Of a stretch of DNA of 64,000 nucleotides, positions 44,839 through 55,250 are shown one piece after another. The notes beneath the pieces were generated by a model. It saw only the letters and a program-made list of their open reading frames with translations. It searched no databases and was not told the DNA's origin. This DNA is from Pelobates cultripes. Its lineage: Eukaryota; Chordata; Amphibia; Anura; Pelobatidae. Made by a program: the position numbers and the translations under genes. Positions within the stretch are counted from its first letter, which is position 1. Each line of letters starts with the position of its first letter. Location: contig OW240924.1 of NCBI GenBank assembly GCA_933207985.1, positions 65,839,576-65,903,575 of the forward strand. The letters run 5' to 3'.

Positions 44839-45440
44839 GGGGTTAAACCTTTTTCATGACATTTAGGTAGTATTTTCTCATTTTTACGCCCCCCCCCCCC
44901 CAAAAAATAAATATATTATACCTCTTGCGCTTGTTTAAAACACATAATAAGTATATAGGAAGAGATTGACTGTGAATAAAAAAACACTTGTGGAAAATTT
45001 TGATACCAGCACTATCATGCATTCTGCCGGTATAGTGTACAGACATGCAGGTGGGAAAAATCATTTCTACAACATGAAGGAATGCACTCATAAAAAATAA
45101 ACAAATTAACTGGTTTATTCTAAGCAGATCTGTAACATTTTACAGTCAATGTTATAGTTCCATTACCTTGCCATCTTGTGAAAAGTCTGGTAATGGGATT
45201 GAAATCATGATATGTATTCTGTATTCTGTTACATGTCTAATTAAACTAAAGGAGTTATTTTGCATCTTCTTAAATCCTATGAGTGTACTTTTTGTTGTAC
45301 ACACTATAAGATTGAAATGTAACACTTGGAAAATTAGTACTGGGAGACACCGAACCAGACCTCCCAACAGTCCCAATTTTGGGAGGTCATCCCAGTTTTA
45401 GAGACACCAGGGAACTGTCCCCAGTAATGTAGTGATAGCT
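44839..45440. other. Non-coding DNA
   Basis: 44845-44915 repeats the GTATTTTCTCATTTTTA plus C-run block also seen at 35325. 45358-45395 contains CCTCCCAACAGTCCC and its complement TTTGGGAGG, a small dyad. No gene motif. Confidence 0.4.
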
Positions 45441-45479
45441 CACCTTGCAACAGAGCTCCTTGCATGATCTGCCCTTCGT

Positions 45480-46710
45480 GACCCGACTGGGTGCATACAC
45501 ACTGACAAACATACAAGCACACCAACACACAATCCCCAATGCACACACTTACTCACTGACACACACTAGGGCATATACTCACATACACTCATTAACACAC
45601 ATTGGCGCATGCACAGTGACCAATACAGACACACTAATACACACAGTGACCCATCAGGGCATGACTACTGTGACGGTTGTTATAGGCTCCATGGTCCTGG
45701 GGGTCCCGGACTGCTCTGCGAGTTGTACACATATATTTATAGCGAATACCGCTATATATACACACACACGTGTATCTGCGGGCCCCCTGCTACCTGTTCA
45801 TTGAAGAGGGGGCCCACAGCATTCTCTGACTTCACTTCCCAGCAGCTCCTGTCTCTAAATCTCTCAAGTTCCACGGCTGTCAGAGCATTGCCACGGGCTA
45901 CCATTGCGACGCTCCGCACGGCACGCAGGCCGCGAGAGTCAGAGACAGGAGCTGCTGGGAAGTGAAATCAGAGAATGCTGCGTGCCCCCTATGTATTGTC
46001 CAGTGGCTGGCTCAGAGCACCAAGCCACCGGACCACCTGGGAATGCGATCTCTCTCCTTCATGGCCAGGTAAGAAGCAGGGAGGGGGGAAAAAATAAAAT
46101 TTTAAAAAATAAAATTGCCACCCCCCCATTTTACACACATTACATGCCTACACAGACACACACTGTCTTCACTATAGACGCACTACACAAACACACATTC
46201 ATACATTATAAACACATTACATCCACTACACAAATACACACTTTATCTAATACACACAAACAGCCTTCACTATACACAATCTTCATTCACTATACACACA
46301 CTACATCCACTACACAAACACACACTCTGCCTTCACTATACACACTCTTCCTTCACTACACAAACACACTCTACATCCACTATACACACACACACACACA
46401 CACTGCATCCCTGTCAGTGGACTCGGGGGCAGTCCTGTGGGTGGACTCGGGGGCAGGCCCAGACCTTGACCTGTGTCAGTGGCCCCAAAATTTCTGATTG
46501 CACCCTGTGACCCACACAAACACACTGATATACACTGAGTAACAAGCACATACTGACACACACTTAGTGACCGATACAACCACACCAACACACACTCACT
46601 GACACTCACATACACTCATGATACGCTGGCTGGCACACACACAGTAGCCCATAGAAACACACTGACAAATACAAACACACTGACATGCACACAGTGACCC
46701 ATACACGCTG
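45480..46710 (+). repeat. CA-rich satellite-like region (ACACACTGAC / ACACTACA units)
   Basis: Two kinds of short tandem phrase dominate: ACACACTGACACACA-like at 45500-45660 and 46500-46710, and CACTACACAAACACAC / TTCACTATACACA-like at 46130-46400, ending in a (CA)n run near 46385. The open frames across these are Thr/His-rich by composition and are not genes. The middle (45817-45980) holds a separate inverted repeat. Confidence 0.65.
45817..45980. repeat. Inverted repeat, 40-bp arms
   Basis: 45817-45856 begins CAGCATTCTCTGACTTCACT; 45941-45980 is its reverse complement with one mismatch. The 84-base spacer is GC- and CpG-richer (GCACGGCACGCAGGCCGCG). Confidence 0.85.
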
Positions 46711-46714
46711 ACAG

Positions 46715-47561
46715 ACATTATAGGCCAGCGGCCAGGATTCTACTCTACATAGAGTGTCAGCTGCCAGGGTCTGAGGTCATGTTGTATGCCGGCTGCCTTT
46801 TGCTCTGTACAGTTGTGAGGAGAAACTGGCATTTGCCACTTCCCGCACCTCCCCACCGGCCCCAGGATAGAGCTACTTATTAGTACATTTCCATGTTTTC
46901 TCAGTGGGCCAGTCCTGCCCTATATATAAGTAATTCATCTATGTTAAGAAAGTTTATTATATGTATGAGCTTATCTGTGGCATAAATATCAAAATAAAGT
47001 GTTGTGTAATGCTTAATTAGGAGGGGAATGGAACAAAGAAACAAATAAAATACATAAACATTAACAGAAAAATTGTTTACCAAACCAGCATGTGAACAAA
47101 TATGATGATGCAGATCCTCTGGTATCATGTTTAGAGAATACTCAAAAACTTGACAGAAATGTTATTACTCTCAGAGGCTCAAGAGAAAAAAAAGAACATG
47201 CTGTCCTTTTGTCAGCACATTTTTAGAAAATATGAAATCATCAACAATATTGTTATTCATCTGTGACCTGATGGAAATTAAATTGGACAAGATTTTGGTG
47301 TGTGTTAAAGGGACACTGCAGATGAAGTGCACATGGTTAATGATATTGCTCAGCAGGTAGTCAAGCTGCAGTACCTCTTTAAATTTCGGGCTTGCAGGTG
47401 TGATTCCCAATAGTGTGATTACAGATTTCCTGGTTCAAAAAAAATTAGTGTAGTTAAGTTGGTTAATAATTGCTTCCATCACTCAGTTGGTGATTCACTT
47501 ATTAATAAATGAGCCTTAAGGGTTGATTATTATTATTATTATTATTATTGTAATGTTATAG
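46715..47561. other. Non-coding DNA
   Basis: TTAAAGGGACACTGCAG at 47304-47320 is a left-type MITE terminus without a clear partner. A (TTA)n run is at 47528-47549. Nothing else recognised. Confidence 0.4.
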
Positions 47562-48079
47562 TTCAAGGAACACTATAGGGTCATGAACACAAACACGTAT
47601 TCCTGACCGTATAGTGTTAAAATTACTATCTAGCCTACTTGGCTCCCCTTACCCCCCAAAATATAATACAATCTTACCTTTATTCCAGTCTGCTGGTACT
47701 GGCTCTGCCCCTGATCTGCCTCCTTGGCTGACATCATCAGAAGTGATGATCTCAGCCAATCACAATACTTTCCTATAGGAAAGCATTGGATTGGCTGAGA
47801 TGGTCAATTCTGATGATCTCAGCCAAGGAGGGAGGTCGGGGGCCGGAGCCAAATGCTGTCCTGGCCAATCAGCATCTCATCCTAGAGATGCACTGAATCA
47901 ATTTATCTCTATGAGGAAAGTTCAGTGTCTCAATGCAGAGGGTGGAGACACTGAATGTGTGCAGAACTGCCCCAGGAAGTACCTCTAGTAGCTATCTGAG
48001 GACTGAAGGAACTGACTATACTCACCTTGAACAATAACAATAAGCTGTAGTTGTTCTGGTGACTATAGTGTCCCTTTAA
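47562..48079. mobile_element. TTAA-type MITE, 518 bp
   Basis: Left end TTCAAGGAACACTATAGGGTCA and right end, inverted, TTAAAGGGACACTATAGTCACC. The interior has a strong dyad around 47725-47830 (GATGATCTCAGCCAA...TTGGCTGAGAT). There is no coding capacity. Terminal sequence and TTAA suggest a Kolobok/T2-like family known from frogs; piggyBac is the alternative. Confidence 0.65.
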
Positions 48080-48758
48080 CCTAATTAGCACATACACTCA
48101 TTCATCAGTATCTATACTCAGAAGTCTTCTAGAGCTTCTGATTCCGGCTTAAGATGAGCCAGTGAGTAGAAGAGATAGAATGATTAATGAAATTTGCATC
48201 ATGTAAGATATTTCTCAAGCTAAAAGGCCTATATTTAAACCTATCCAGTTTAAACCGGGATACAAAATTTATACCAGCATGGAGGAAAAAATAATATTTC
48301 ATAATACTTGGCATCCTGAAAATATCACAACCGAACACAGTTTTCCACTGCAGATTTGGCCCCACTGCAGATCTGGACTTGGATTTATGCAGTCACAGGT
48401 CTACAAGTTTTTGGGCAGGAGATATCTGTATTAATATAACTTCTTAAGGAATTATTATTTAGATGTTCCTGGTGGAAAATATTTTACATACTTAAAAGAT
48501 GACATTTTTTTGAAATGTATGTATGTATTTATAAGAGCACTGATCACTATCACACATACCTCAAACACTTGTACAAAATAATATTTTTTCCTAAAGTCCT
48601 AATTTCCATCATTGCACAAGTTGGGATTTCCCATTCTGAGGCATTAAGCAAAGACCTGTTTAGAATTGTGTGGGATTTTTTTTCTGTCTTGGGCCGATCC
48701 AAGTCTCCAAGTCTACGCACCCCTCTAACTATACACTTTCTTTCTCTAACTATATATA
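48080..48758. other. Non-coding DNA, nothing recognised
   Basis: No gene, RNA or element ends seen. Confidence 0.4.
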
Positions 48759-50307
48759 CACTGCTTACAAAAATAAAGGGAACACAAAAATAACATCCTA
48801 GATCTGAATGAATTAAATATTCTTCTGAAGTACTTTGTTCTTTACATAGTTGAATGTGCTGACAGCAAAATCACACAAAAATTAAAAAATGGAAATTAAA
48901 TTTTTCAACCAATAGAGGTCTGGATTTGGAGTCACACTTTAAATTAAAGTGGAAAAACACACTACAGGCTGATCCAACTTTGATGTAATGTCCTTAAAAC
49001 AAGTCAAAATGAGGCTCAGAAGTGTGTGGCCTCCACGTGCCTGTATGACCTCCCTACAACACCTGTGCATGCTCCTGATGAGGTCCTCCCAGACATGGAC
49101 TAAATCATCTGCCAACTCCTGGACAGTCTGTGGTGCAATGTGACGTTGGTGGATGGAGCGAGACATGATGTCCCAGATGTGCTCAATTGGATTCAGGTCT
49201 GGGGAACGGGCGGGCCAGTCCATAGCATCAATGCCTTAGTCTTGCAGGAACTGCTGACACACTCCAGCCACATGAGGTCTAGCATTGTCTTGCATTAGGA
49301 GGAACCCAGGGCCAACCGCACCAGCATATGGTCTCACAAGGGGTCTGAGGATCTCATCTCGGTACCTAATGGCAGTTAGGCTACCTCTGGCGAGCACATG
49401 GAGGGCTGTGCGGCCCCACCAAAGAAATGCCACCCCACATCATTACTGACCCACTGCCAAACCTGTCATGCTGGAGGATGTTGTAGGCAGCAGAATGTTC
49501 TCCACGGCGTCTCCAGACTCTGTCACATCTGTCACATGTGCTCAGTGTGAACCTGCTTTCATCTGTGAAGAGCACAGGGCGCCAGTGGCGAATTTGCCAA
49601 TCTTGGTGTTCTCTGGCAAATGCCAAACCTCCAGCATGGTGTTGGGCTGTAAGCACAACTCCCACCTGCAGACGTCGGGCCCTCATACCACCCTCATGGA
49701 GTCTGTTTCTGACCAATTGAGCAGACACATGCACATTTGTGACCCTTCTGGAGGTCATTTTGCAGGGCTCTGGTAGTCCTCCTCCTGTTCCTCCTTGCAC
49801 AAAGGCGGAGGTAGCAGTCCTGCTGCTGGGTTGTTGCCCTCCTACGGCCTCCTCCACGTCTCCTGATGTACTGGCCTGTCTCCTGGTAGCGCCTCCACAC
49901 TCTGGACACTACGCTGACAGACACAGAAAACCTTCTTGCCACAGCTCGCATTGATGTGCCATCCTGGATGAGCTGCACTACCTGAGCCACTTGTGTGGCT
50001 TGTAGACTCCGTCTCATGCTACCATTAGGGTGAAAGCACCGCCAGCATTCAAAAGTGACCAAAACATCAGCCAGGAAGCACAGGAACTGAGAAGTGGTCA
50101 CCACCTGCAGAACCACTCCTTTATTGGGGGTGTCTTGCTAATTGCCTATAATTTCCACCTGTTGTCTATTCCATTTGCACAAAAGCATGTGAAATTGATT
50201 ATCACTCAGTGTTGCTTCCTCAGTGGACAGTTTGATTTCACAGAAGTGTGATTGACTTGGAGTTACATTGTGTTGTTTAAGTGTTCCCTTTATTTTTTTG
50301 AGCAGTG
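48759..50307 (-). mobile_element. Tc1-like DNA transposon with both termini
   Basis: Begins CACTGCTTACAAAAATAAAG after TA and ends in the inverted counterpart CTTTATTTTTTTGAGCAGTG. 1549 bp, normal size. The transposase lies on the minus strand and is interrupted by two frameshifts and one stop. A different Tc1 lineage from the element at 27125. Confidence 0.85.
48939..50017 (-). pseudogene. Tc1-like (DD34E) transposase, inactivated
   Basis: The start ATG is at 50015-50017 ([20 protein letters not shown]), followed by an HTH with [20 protein letters not shown] and a basic GGGRRR linker. The frame shifts near 49765 to a segment with VRNRLHEGGMRARR and RPVLFTDESRFTLS (first Asp). It shifts again near 49425 to GRTALHVLARGSL and LLMQDNARPH (second Asp). 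A TAA at about 49233-49235 precedes AMDWPARSPDLNPIEHIWD (Glu). The stop and the last segment share a frame, so one base change created the stop. All catalytic residues survive. About 350 codons, normal length. Confidence 0.85.
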
Positions 50308-50416
50308 TGTATATATATAAATAAATAAATATAAAAGTCCAGACTCTGGCACTCAATCCCAACGTGGAAAATCAAAAATAAATTACCCGGGTGCCTCCAG
50401 GCCAATAAGTACATTA

Positions 50417-50615
50417 ATACAAACAGGAGCACTCACTTGGATTTGCCAATAGTGTATTAAAAAAAATGTTCATCAATCTACATCAGCGTTTCGACCCTTC
50501 AGGGTCTTTATCAAGATCTTGATAAAGACCCTGAAGGGTTGAAACGTTGATGTAGATTGATGAACATTTTTTAATACACTATTGGCAAATCCAAGTGAGT
50601 GCTCCTGTTTGTATT
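50417..50615. repeat. Nearly perfect palindrome with no spacer
   Basis: The centre of symmetry is between 50516 and 50517 (TCAAGA/TCTTGA). The left arm is the reverse complement of the right over about 98-100 bases, differing by an A-run length (8 versus 6) and a few substitutions such as GCGTTTCG versus CAACGTTTC. It can form a long cruciform. Each arm carries a GACCCTTCAGGGTC hairpin and a GAAACG box. Directly followed by a GATA microsatellite. Confidence 0.9.
50520..50552 (+). other. Hammerhead-like core: TTGATAA, hairpin, GAAACGTT
   Basis: TTGATAA, AGACCC, TGA, AGGGTT, GAAACGTTGATG. The hairpin ACCC/GGGT is intact. The first box differs from CUGANGA at two positions, so activity is unlikely. 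CGTTGATGT after GAAA can pair with ACATCAGCG in the left arm of the palindrome, which would act as stem III, but the intervening sequence is longer than in a normal hammerhead. Confidence 0.35.
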
Positions 50616-50657
<42 letters not shown>

Positions 50658-50679
50658 GAGATAGAGAGATAGAGAGATA
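50614..50679. repeat. (GATA)n microsatellite
   Basis: About eleven GATA units grading into GAGATAGA units. Confidence 0.95.
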
Positions 50680-50689
50680 AACAATTAGA

Positions 50690-50920
50690 CTTGGACATTA
50701 GTTTTGTTACAAACTGCAATTCATCTGAATTTGAGCCAGTTGGCTGATCATTACGAAACAATCACCTTGCCATACAGTTAAACATGTTTGTTTGATTTGT
50801 AAATCGAAATTCCGACAGAAGAAATAGATGGTTGTCAGGGAAAAAAAGATGATTAATATCTTGGAGACAGTAACTAAATGGTGATTTTATTCATAGATCA
50901 AGTGAGAAGTGCCCTTTTGG
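50690..50920 (+). repeat. Interspersed repeat shared with 19565-19850
   Basis: AAACATGTTTGTTTGATTTG, AACTAAATGGTGATTTTATT and GATCAAGTGAGAAGTGCC repeat phrases of the 19.6 kb copy in order. Class unknown. Confidence 0.45.
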
Positions 50921-51174
50921 TTTGTCAGATTCATTTTTCTAAATCTTTCTAAATCAGTGAATAAATGGTAACAAGCCAAACCACCACATGCATAATATTT
51001 TTGGTTTTGGACGTTGTGGTTCAGCTCAAACTTCGTGTACAGGTCTAACAACAACCAAGGCTGCTGTCTAAGAAGAGGTGAACCAGGTTTACTAATTGTT
51101 CTTCCTTGCACCACTTTTGGTAGGTATTAACCACTGCATACCAGTAACACCACACAAGACTTCTAATTTTGGAG

Positions 51175-51408
51175 ATGCTCTGACCAAGTCGTGTAGCCAT
51201 CACTAATTAACCTTTGTCGAAGTCATGCAGATCTCTTCCCTTGCCCCTTTTTCCCTGATTGCAACACATGACATTCAAGAACCGACTGTTCACATGCTGC
51301 CATTTGCATCCCACCCCTTGACAGGTGCCATTGTAGCGATTTAATCAATATTATTCACTTCACCTGTCAGTGGTTTTAATGTTGTGGCTGATCAATGTAT
51401 ATAAATTC
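51175..51408 (-). mobile_element. DNA transposon end, mariner/Tc1-like
   Basis: Ends in TTCACCTGTCAGTGGTTTTAATGTTGTGGCTGATC, a terminus of an abundant vertebrate repeat that begins with the complement GATCAGCCACAACATTAAAA. Only one end is visible, so it is a fragment. Assignment is by memory of the terminus. Confidence 0.45.
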
Positions 51409-51767
51409 AGCAATGACCTTAGCTAACCCAAGGAAAATAATAGCTGCAGCTTTTTATTTATTTAGTTTTTGTTTTCTTGGCTGTTGTTAATTGGCAGCCT
51501 CACATCAAACACTTATTGCATGATAAATATTCAGTGCACAATTATGCCTTCAGTATGGAAAACTTTCAAATATTTAAAAATAGAAAGCACAGAAATAAGG
51601 ACACAATAGGATTTTTTAATACATTTTCACTCAGGCACGCTTAAAATGTTCAAATTTAGTACCTGTGAACTAGAATTAGTCTCATAATAAAAATATGTTA
51701 AAATATGTGCATATTTTCAAATACCTGGGTGTATATACAGTAAATATATATAATAAAAATTTAGTTT
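51409..51767. other. Non-coding DNA, nothing recognised
   Basis: AT-rich, no motif. Confidence 0.4.
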
Positions 51768-52205
51768 CTTACCCCTCAGGGTGGAATATATTTTTGAGTA
51801 TTCCTCATTCTCGGGTCCTCTACCAGATGCCTGGGAGTGTGAGGGTCCGGCCCAGTATCTTAGCTGTTCCTAGAACTGCACCCTTCTGGTCAACGATCTC
51901 AGATACCTCACCTGGAGTCTGCCAAAGCCACTTGGGGGTCACAGCCCTGAGTGCTCCTATCATAGCTGGGACCACTACTGCCTTCATTTTCCACATCCTT
52001 TCTAGCTCTTCTTTCAGTCCTTGGTATGTGCCCACCTTCTCATGCTCCTTCCTTCTGATGATATGGTCACTGGGTATTGCCACATCCACCACTACTACTG
52101 CAGGCTTCTGTTCCTTGTCTACCAAAACAATGTTATCTTGGTTGGACACTACTTGTTTATATGTCTGGATCTGAAATTCCCAGAGGATCTTAGCCCTGTC
52201 TTTCT
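51768..52205 (-). pseudogene. C-terminal endonuclease domain of a restriction-like-endonuclease LINE
   Basis: Minus-strand translation (stop at 51817-51819) reads DRAKILWEFQIQTYKQVV, NIVLVDKEQKPAVVVVDVAI, KEHEKVGTYQGLKEELERMW, VVVPAMIGALRAVTP and AVLGTAKILGRTLTLPG. This matches the PD-(D/E)XK endonuclease C-terminus of R4/Rex6/Dong- or NeSL-type LINEs, which cut DNA with a restriction-like domain rather than an AP endonuclease. Here the PD pair that should precede IVLVD is altered (QDN), so the active site looks broken; VVDVAIPSD still carries the second acidic group. An in-frame stop precedes the segment. Strongly 5'-truncated, with a very short 3' UTR ending near 51768. Confidence 0.6.
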
Positions 52206-52339
52206 AAACTTTCCCATATTTCGTACAGATATTTTGTTAAACAATCCCAGCTACTTGGCTGTGCCTCTCAGTGTATGCCGCTCCTGCTAACAACTTGCAC
52301 CAGCTACAACAAGCTGATTTGCTTTCCTACGGGGTTTTA

Positions 52340-52603
52340 GCTGATGCTGGATGTCCTCATGCAGAGCGTGAGGGTGAGTAGAGCGTGAGGACGTCTAGCG
52401 TCAGTTAGGCAACCAAAAGTCGCCTATAGACCAGGAAGTGCCTCTAGTGGCTGTCTGGTGGACAGTCACTAGAGGTGGAGTAAACCCTGGTAATTAGTGC
52501 AGTTTATCAATATTTTCAATTGCAGGGTTAAGCTGACAGGGGCACTGCACTCACACCATTTTAATAAGCTGAAGTGGTCTGGGTGCCTATAGTGTCCCTT
52601 TAA
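52340..52603 (+). mobile_element. TTAA-type MITE, right part
   Basis: Ends CTGAAGTGGTCTGGGTGCCTATAGTGTCCCTTTAA. Contains the dyads GCGTGAGG.../...GAGGACG and GTGCCTCTAGTGGCTGTC / GACAGTCACTAGAGG. The left terminus is not clear. Same terminal family as the MITEs at 34250 and 47562. Confidence 0.55.
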
Positions 52604-53186
52604 TATGTCCTGAGCTTCTTCTATACGGGCTGACATTGCCTTTAACTACCATGCCATTGTGAACTTTGAAAGCGGAATGTGACACGGCAGCGAAAGCAGA
52701 AGATCACACATGGAGCAAAGCATGGTTTAGAACGTAAGTGCATGTACATAACTAACAAGTGGTTTATGAAAATTGTGTGAGCACTTTTCATAGTTTTCCA
52801 TTTGCTTAGGAGCCTACAGATGACATTGTTGCACAGTTACCTGCTTATTCTTCACTTGTTATATATTTCACGCTTAGTGCCTTGCAGCTTTCTACTCCGA
52901 GTAGGAGAAAGGAGAAAGCATATAATGCTCAAGAGGTTTTTATATTTTTTTTTTTTAAATCTATCTCGATATATTGAGAAAAAATTCAAGATGCTTTTAT
53001 ACTTGTTGATATCAGATACATTCTAGCACATTTTGTGCTGGCAGTGTCTCACAATTACTATTAAAATTATACTAAACTATAATATAATAATATTTTTTGA
53101 CCTAACAAGAATGGAATCTAAATAATTAGATTTTCTGTAAAGGAGTTATGAATGGTTCTTTTGGAGAAGACCTGATAAAATAATTA

Positions 53187-53258
53187 ACATTCACTGTTTG
53201 CAAAAGAAACAATTTCTTCTTCCATTCCCCAAGCAAATATACAAGAAAGGATAACAAA
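53187..53258 (+). repeat. Direct repeat copy 1 (75 bp)
   Basis: CATTCACTGTTTGCAAAAGA followed by AAGCAAATATACAAGAAAGG. Copy 2 is at 54838-54912, about 1.65 kb away in the same orientation with four to five differences. Confidence 0.8.
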
Positions 53259-54490
53259 CTAGAAAAAGGACATGTTCGAGAACATAAGCATATCAATCAT
53301 TAATTGTACTTAAATTGTAGTTGCAAAGGCAGCATTTTTCTTATTTGCCTTATTTCCAAACAAATGGTAAGTGCAGTCTTCTCCTAAATTGACCTCTTGC
53401 TATGTCCAAATTTGTAGAGGCACCAAATTAGTATTTCTACGGACTAGTTCCCAAACAGCATATTACCTAAGCCCTAGAATATTCCGTTCCAACTCTTGTC
53501 CAACTCTTTGGTTTTAAACCCATTCTTCTATTCAAGCGATACACAAATTAACATTTTATTTGGTCAGTGAAAACTATTCCCATGCTATTTTTTTAGAGCA
53601 AAATTAGTTAAGTGAAGAAATAAGCACAAACTACTTAATGCTAAAAGACTTTTTTTGCAGGTGGTTACATCATTTGCTTATCAAGCCTTCTATTGAGTGA
53701 CCCATAGTTTTTTTATTCTTGTTGCAATGTTTACTGGTCTATCTCACAAATGCTTTATTTTTCGAGGAAAAAAAAGATTATGGTTGAATGAGTTCGAAGC
53801 GTCCTGTGCTCACATTTCTTGTTACAACTATTTCCCCCCATAAATAAAGCTTATTTGCCATTTAACAAAATAGGTACTTGAATACAAAACAGACTGAAGA
53901 AAGGCATATCTTATATCATTAGAAGACAATCTTAAAGACAAATGTTTGGGAATAAAGTACATATTTGCAGGAAGCCATACAAAGACTAGATTCTGTGCAG
54001 TGACCCATAGACATTGATGCCAATAAATATTGTCTGGTCCCACCAAAACGGTGTGGTATACTTGCTTTAGCACAGGAATGTTAATGGCTCAGTCATTGTC
54101 ATATGTCGGAAGCAGTGTGGATATACTTACATTCTGACCCTATTTTGGGTACTGAGCATAGTTTCATTAGAACTACATTATGAGGCTCAGTATCTACCCA
54201 AAATGACATTTCACTACTCTGTAAAATGGATATGTTGTGTACCATGGTGTAATTGCTAGCTATTAATTCTTGGTTTCAAAGAGCAGTTGGCAGTGAATGG
54301 GGTTCAATTATGCCTTTTATTAGCAATGCATTCTATCAAAGGTTCTTCATGTCCAAAACTGGAGATAAATGTGATCAAACTTAGTTGAGGACACTTATCC
54401 CAGTTAACAAGTTAGTAAGGTAATGTTCCTGTAGAACAAGCTTCAGAGTAAGAGACGGATGTTCTAATGAAAGGGACCATGGTTTGTAAT

Positions 54491-54535
54491 CCAATAACCA
54501 ATCTGTTTACATACAAACAAAAGATTCTATAAAAA
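54491..54535 (+). promoter_or_regulatory. Possible core promoter (CCAAT, TATA)
   Basis: CCAATAACCAAT at 54491-54502 and TATAAAAA at 54528-54535, followed by CCTCTAGAAGACCACACAAG. Spacing fits a pol II core promoter, perhaps of an unrecognised LTR. No ORF lies downstream within view. Confidence 0.3.
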
Positions 54536-54837
54536 GCCAAGAAGCCTCTAGAAGACCACACAAGCGAGAACATACTCAGTTCTTCAGCTCTCGAGATTCT
54601 TTATTTACTGACTATACAAGTAACTATTCCCTCTGCTCAGTGGGAACAAACGTTCTGGACTCTGAGAGTTTGAATGTTCTAATTCAAAATATCCTTAATC
54701 ATTCTGTGCAGCCTAACAAATTTATGCAACAAATTTAAAATACACATGTTTTTTTATGAAATAGACCTTCTGAGAAAACATTGGTATATAAAAAATATAA
54801 TCAATTAAGATTGATGGAACTTTCAGTATTTGAGTCA

Positions 54838-54912
54838 AATCCATTCACTGTTTGCAAAAGAAACGATTTCTTATTCCATTCTCCAAGCAAATATACAAGA
54901 AAGGATAACGAT
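54838..54912 (+). repeat. Direct repeat copy 2 (75 bp)
   Basis: Same sequence as 53187-53258 with small changes (AAACGATTTC for AAACAATTTC). The match stops sharply at GGATAAC. Confidence 0.8.
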
Positions 54913-54997
54913 TTATCATTTACATTTTGTAAAATTTGTATAACTAGTGTACATTTTACCTGAAGAAACAAAAATGTTCTTTTTAAGGATTCTTTGA

Positions 54998-55094
54998 TAC
55001 CCTGAATTCAGTTGTAATCAAAATTATTTAACCCCCTTCGAAAATCAGTTTTATTGTCAAAATTTACACTTTCAGCTGTTTGCAATGAACAAAT
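54998..55094 (+). mobile_element. Tc1-like terminal fragment
   Basis: TTTTATTGTCAAAATTTACA and CAGCTGTTTGCAATGAACAAATC match, in inverted orientation, the end of the Tc1 fragment at 63150-63795. The similarity ends exactly where the SINE begins. Confidence 0.55.
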
Positions 55095-55250
55095 CTGGTG
55101 AGGTAGCTCAGTTGGTAAATCCCCTGGCTACACAACATGTTCAAAAGTGCAAGGGCACAGGTTCAAATCCTGGAGGGGTCAACTGAGCACTTCATCCTTC
55201 CGAGGTCGATAAAACGAGTACCATCAATTGGTTGGTAATAATAACATCTA
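55095..55250 (+). mobile_element. tRNA-derived SINE
   Basis: An A box TAGCTCAGTTGG (55104-55115) and a B box GGTTCAAATCC (55160-55170) form an internal pol III promoter in a tRNA-like head of about 84 bases. A body follows with CTTCATCCTTCCGAGGTCG and ATAAAACGAGTACC, a phrase I recall from central domains of several animal SINEs. The 44-base gap between boxes is long for a plain tRNA and the acceptor stem does not close well, so this is a SINE, not a tRNA gene. The 3' tail appears to be ATAATAACAT near 55235. Confidence 0.65.

Larger units (their letters stand above)
52604..54997. other. Non-coding DNA with a 75-bp duplication and a promoter-like motif
   Basis: No gene recognised. The duplication (53187 and 54838) and the CCAAT/TATA pair (54491-54535) are listed separately. 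Remaining sequence is AT-rich without structure I can name. Confidence 0.45.

Noticed and set aside
45445..46615. Thr/His-rich open frames in CA-rich DNA
   Set aside because: Products of CA-type tandem repeats lacking stop codons.
30930..46700. CRISPR array from regularly spaced repeats
   Set aside because: The repeats here are minisatellites and microsatellites without unique spacers, in a vertebrate-type genome.
55097..55180. Functional tRNA gene
   Set aside because: A and B boxes are good, but they are too far apart, the acceptor stem does not pair well and a SINE body follows.
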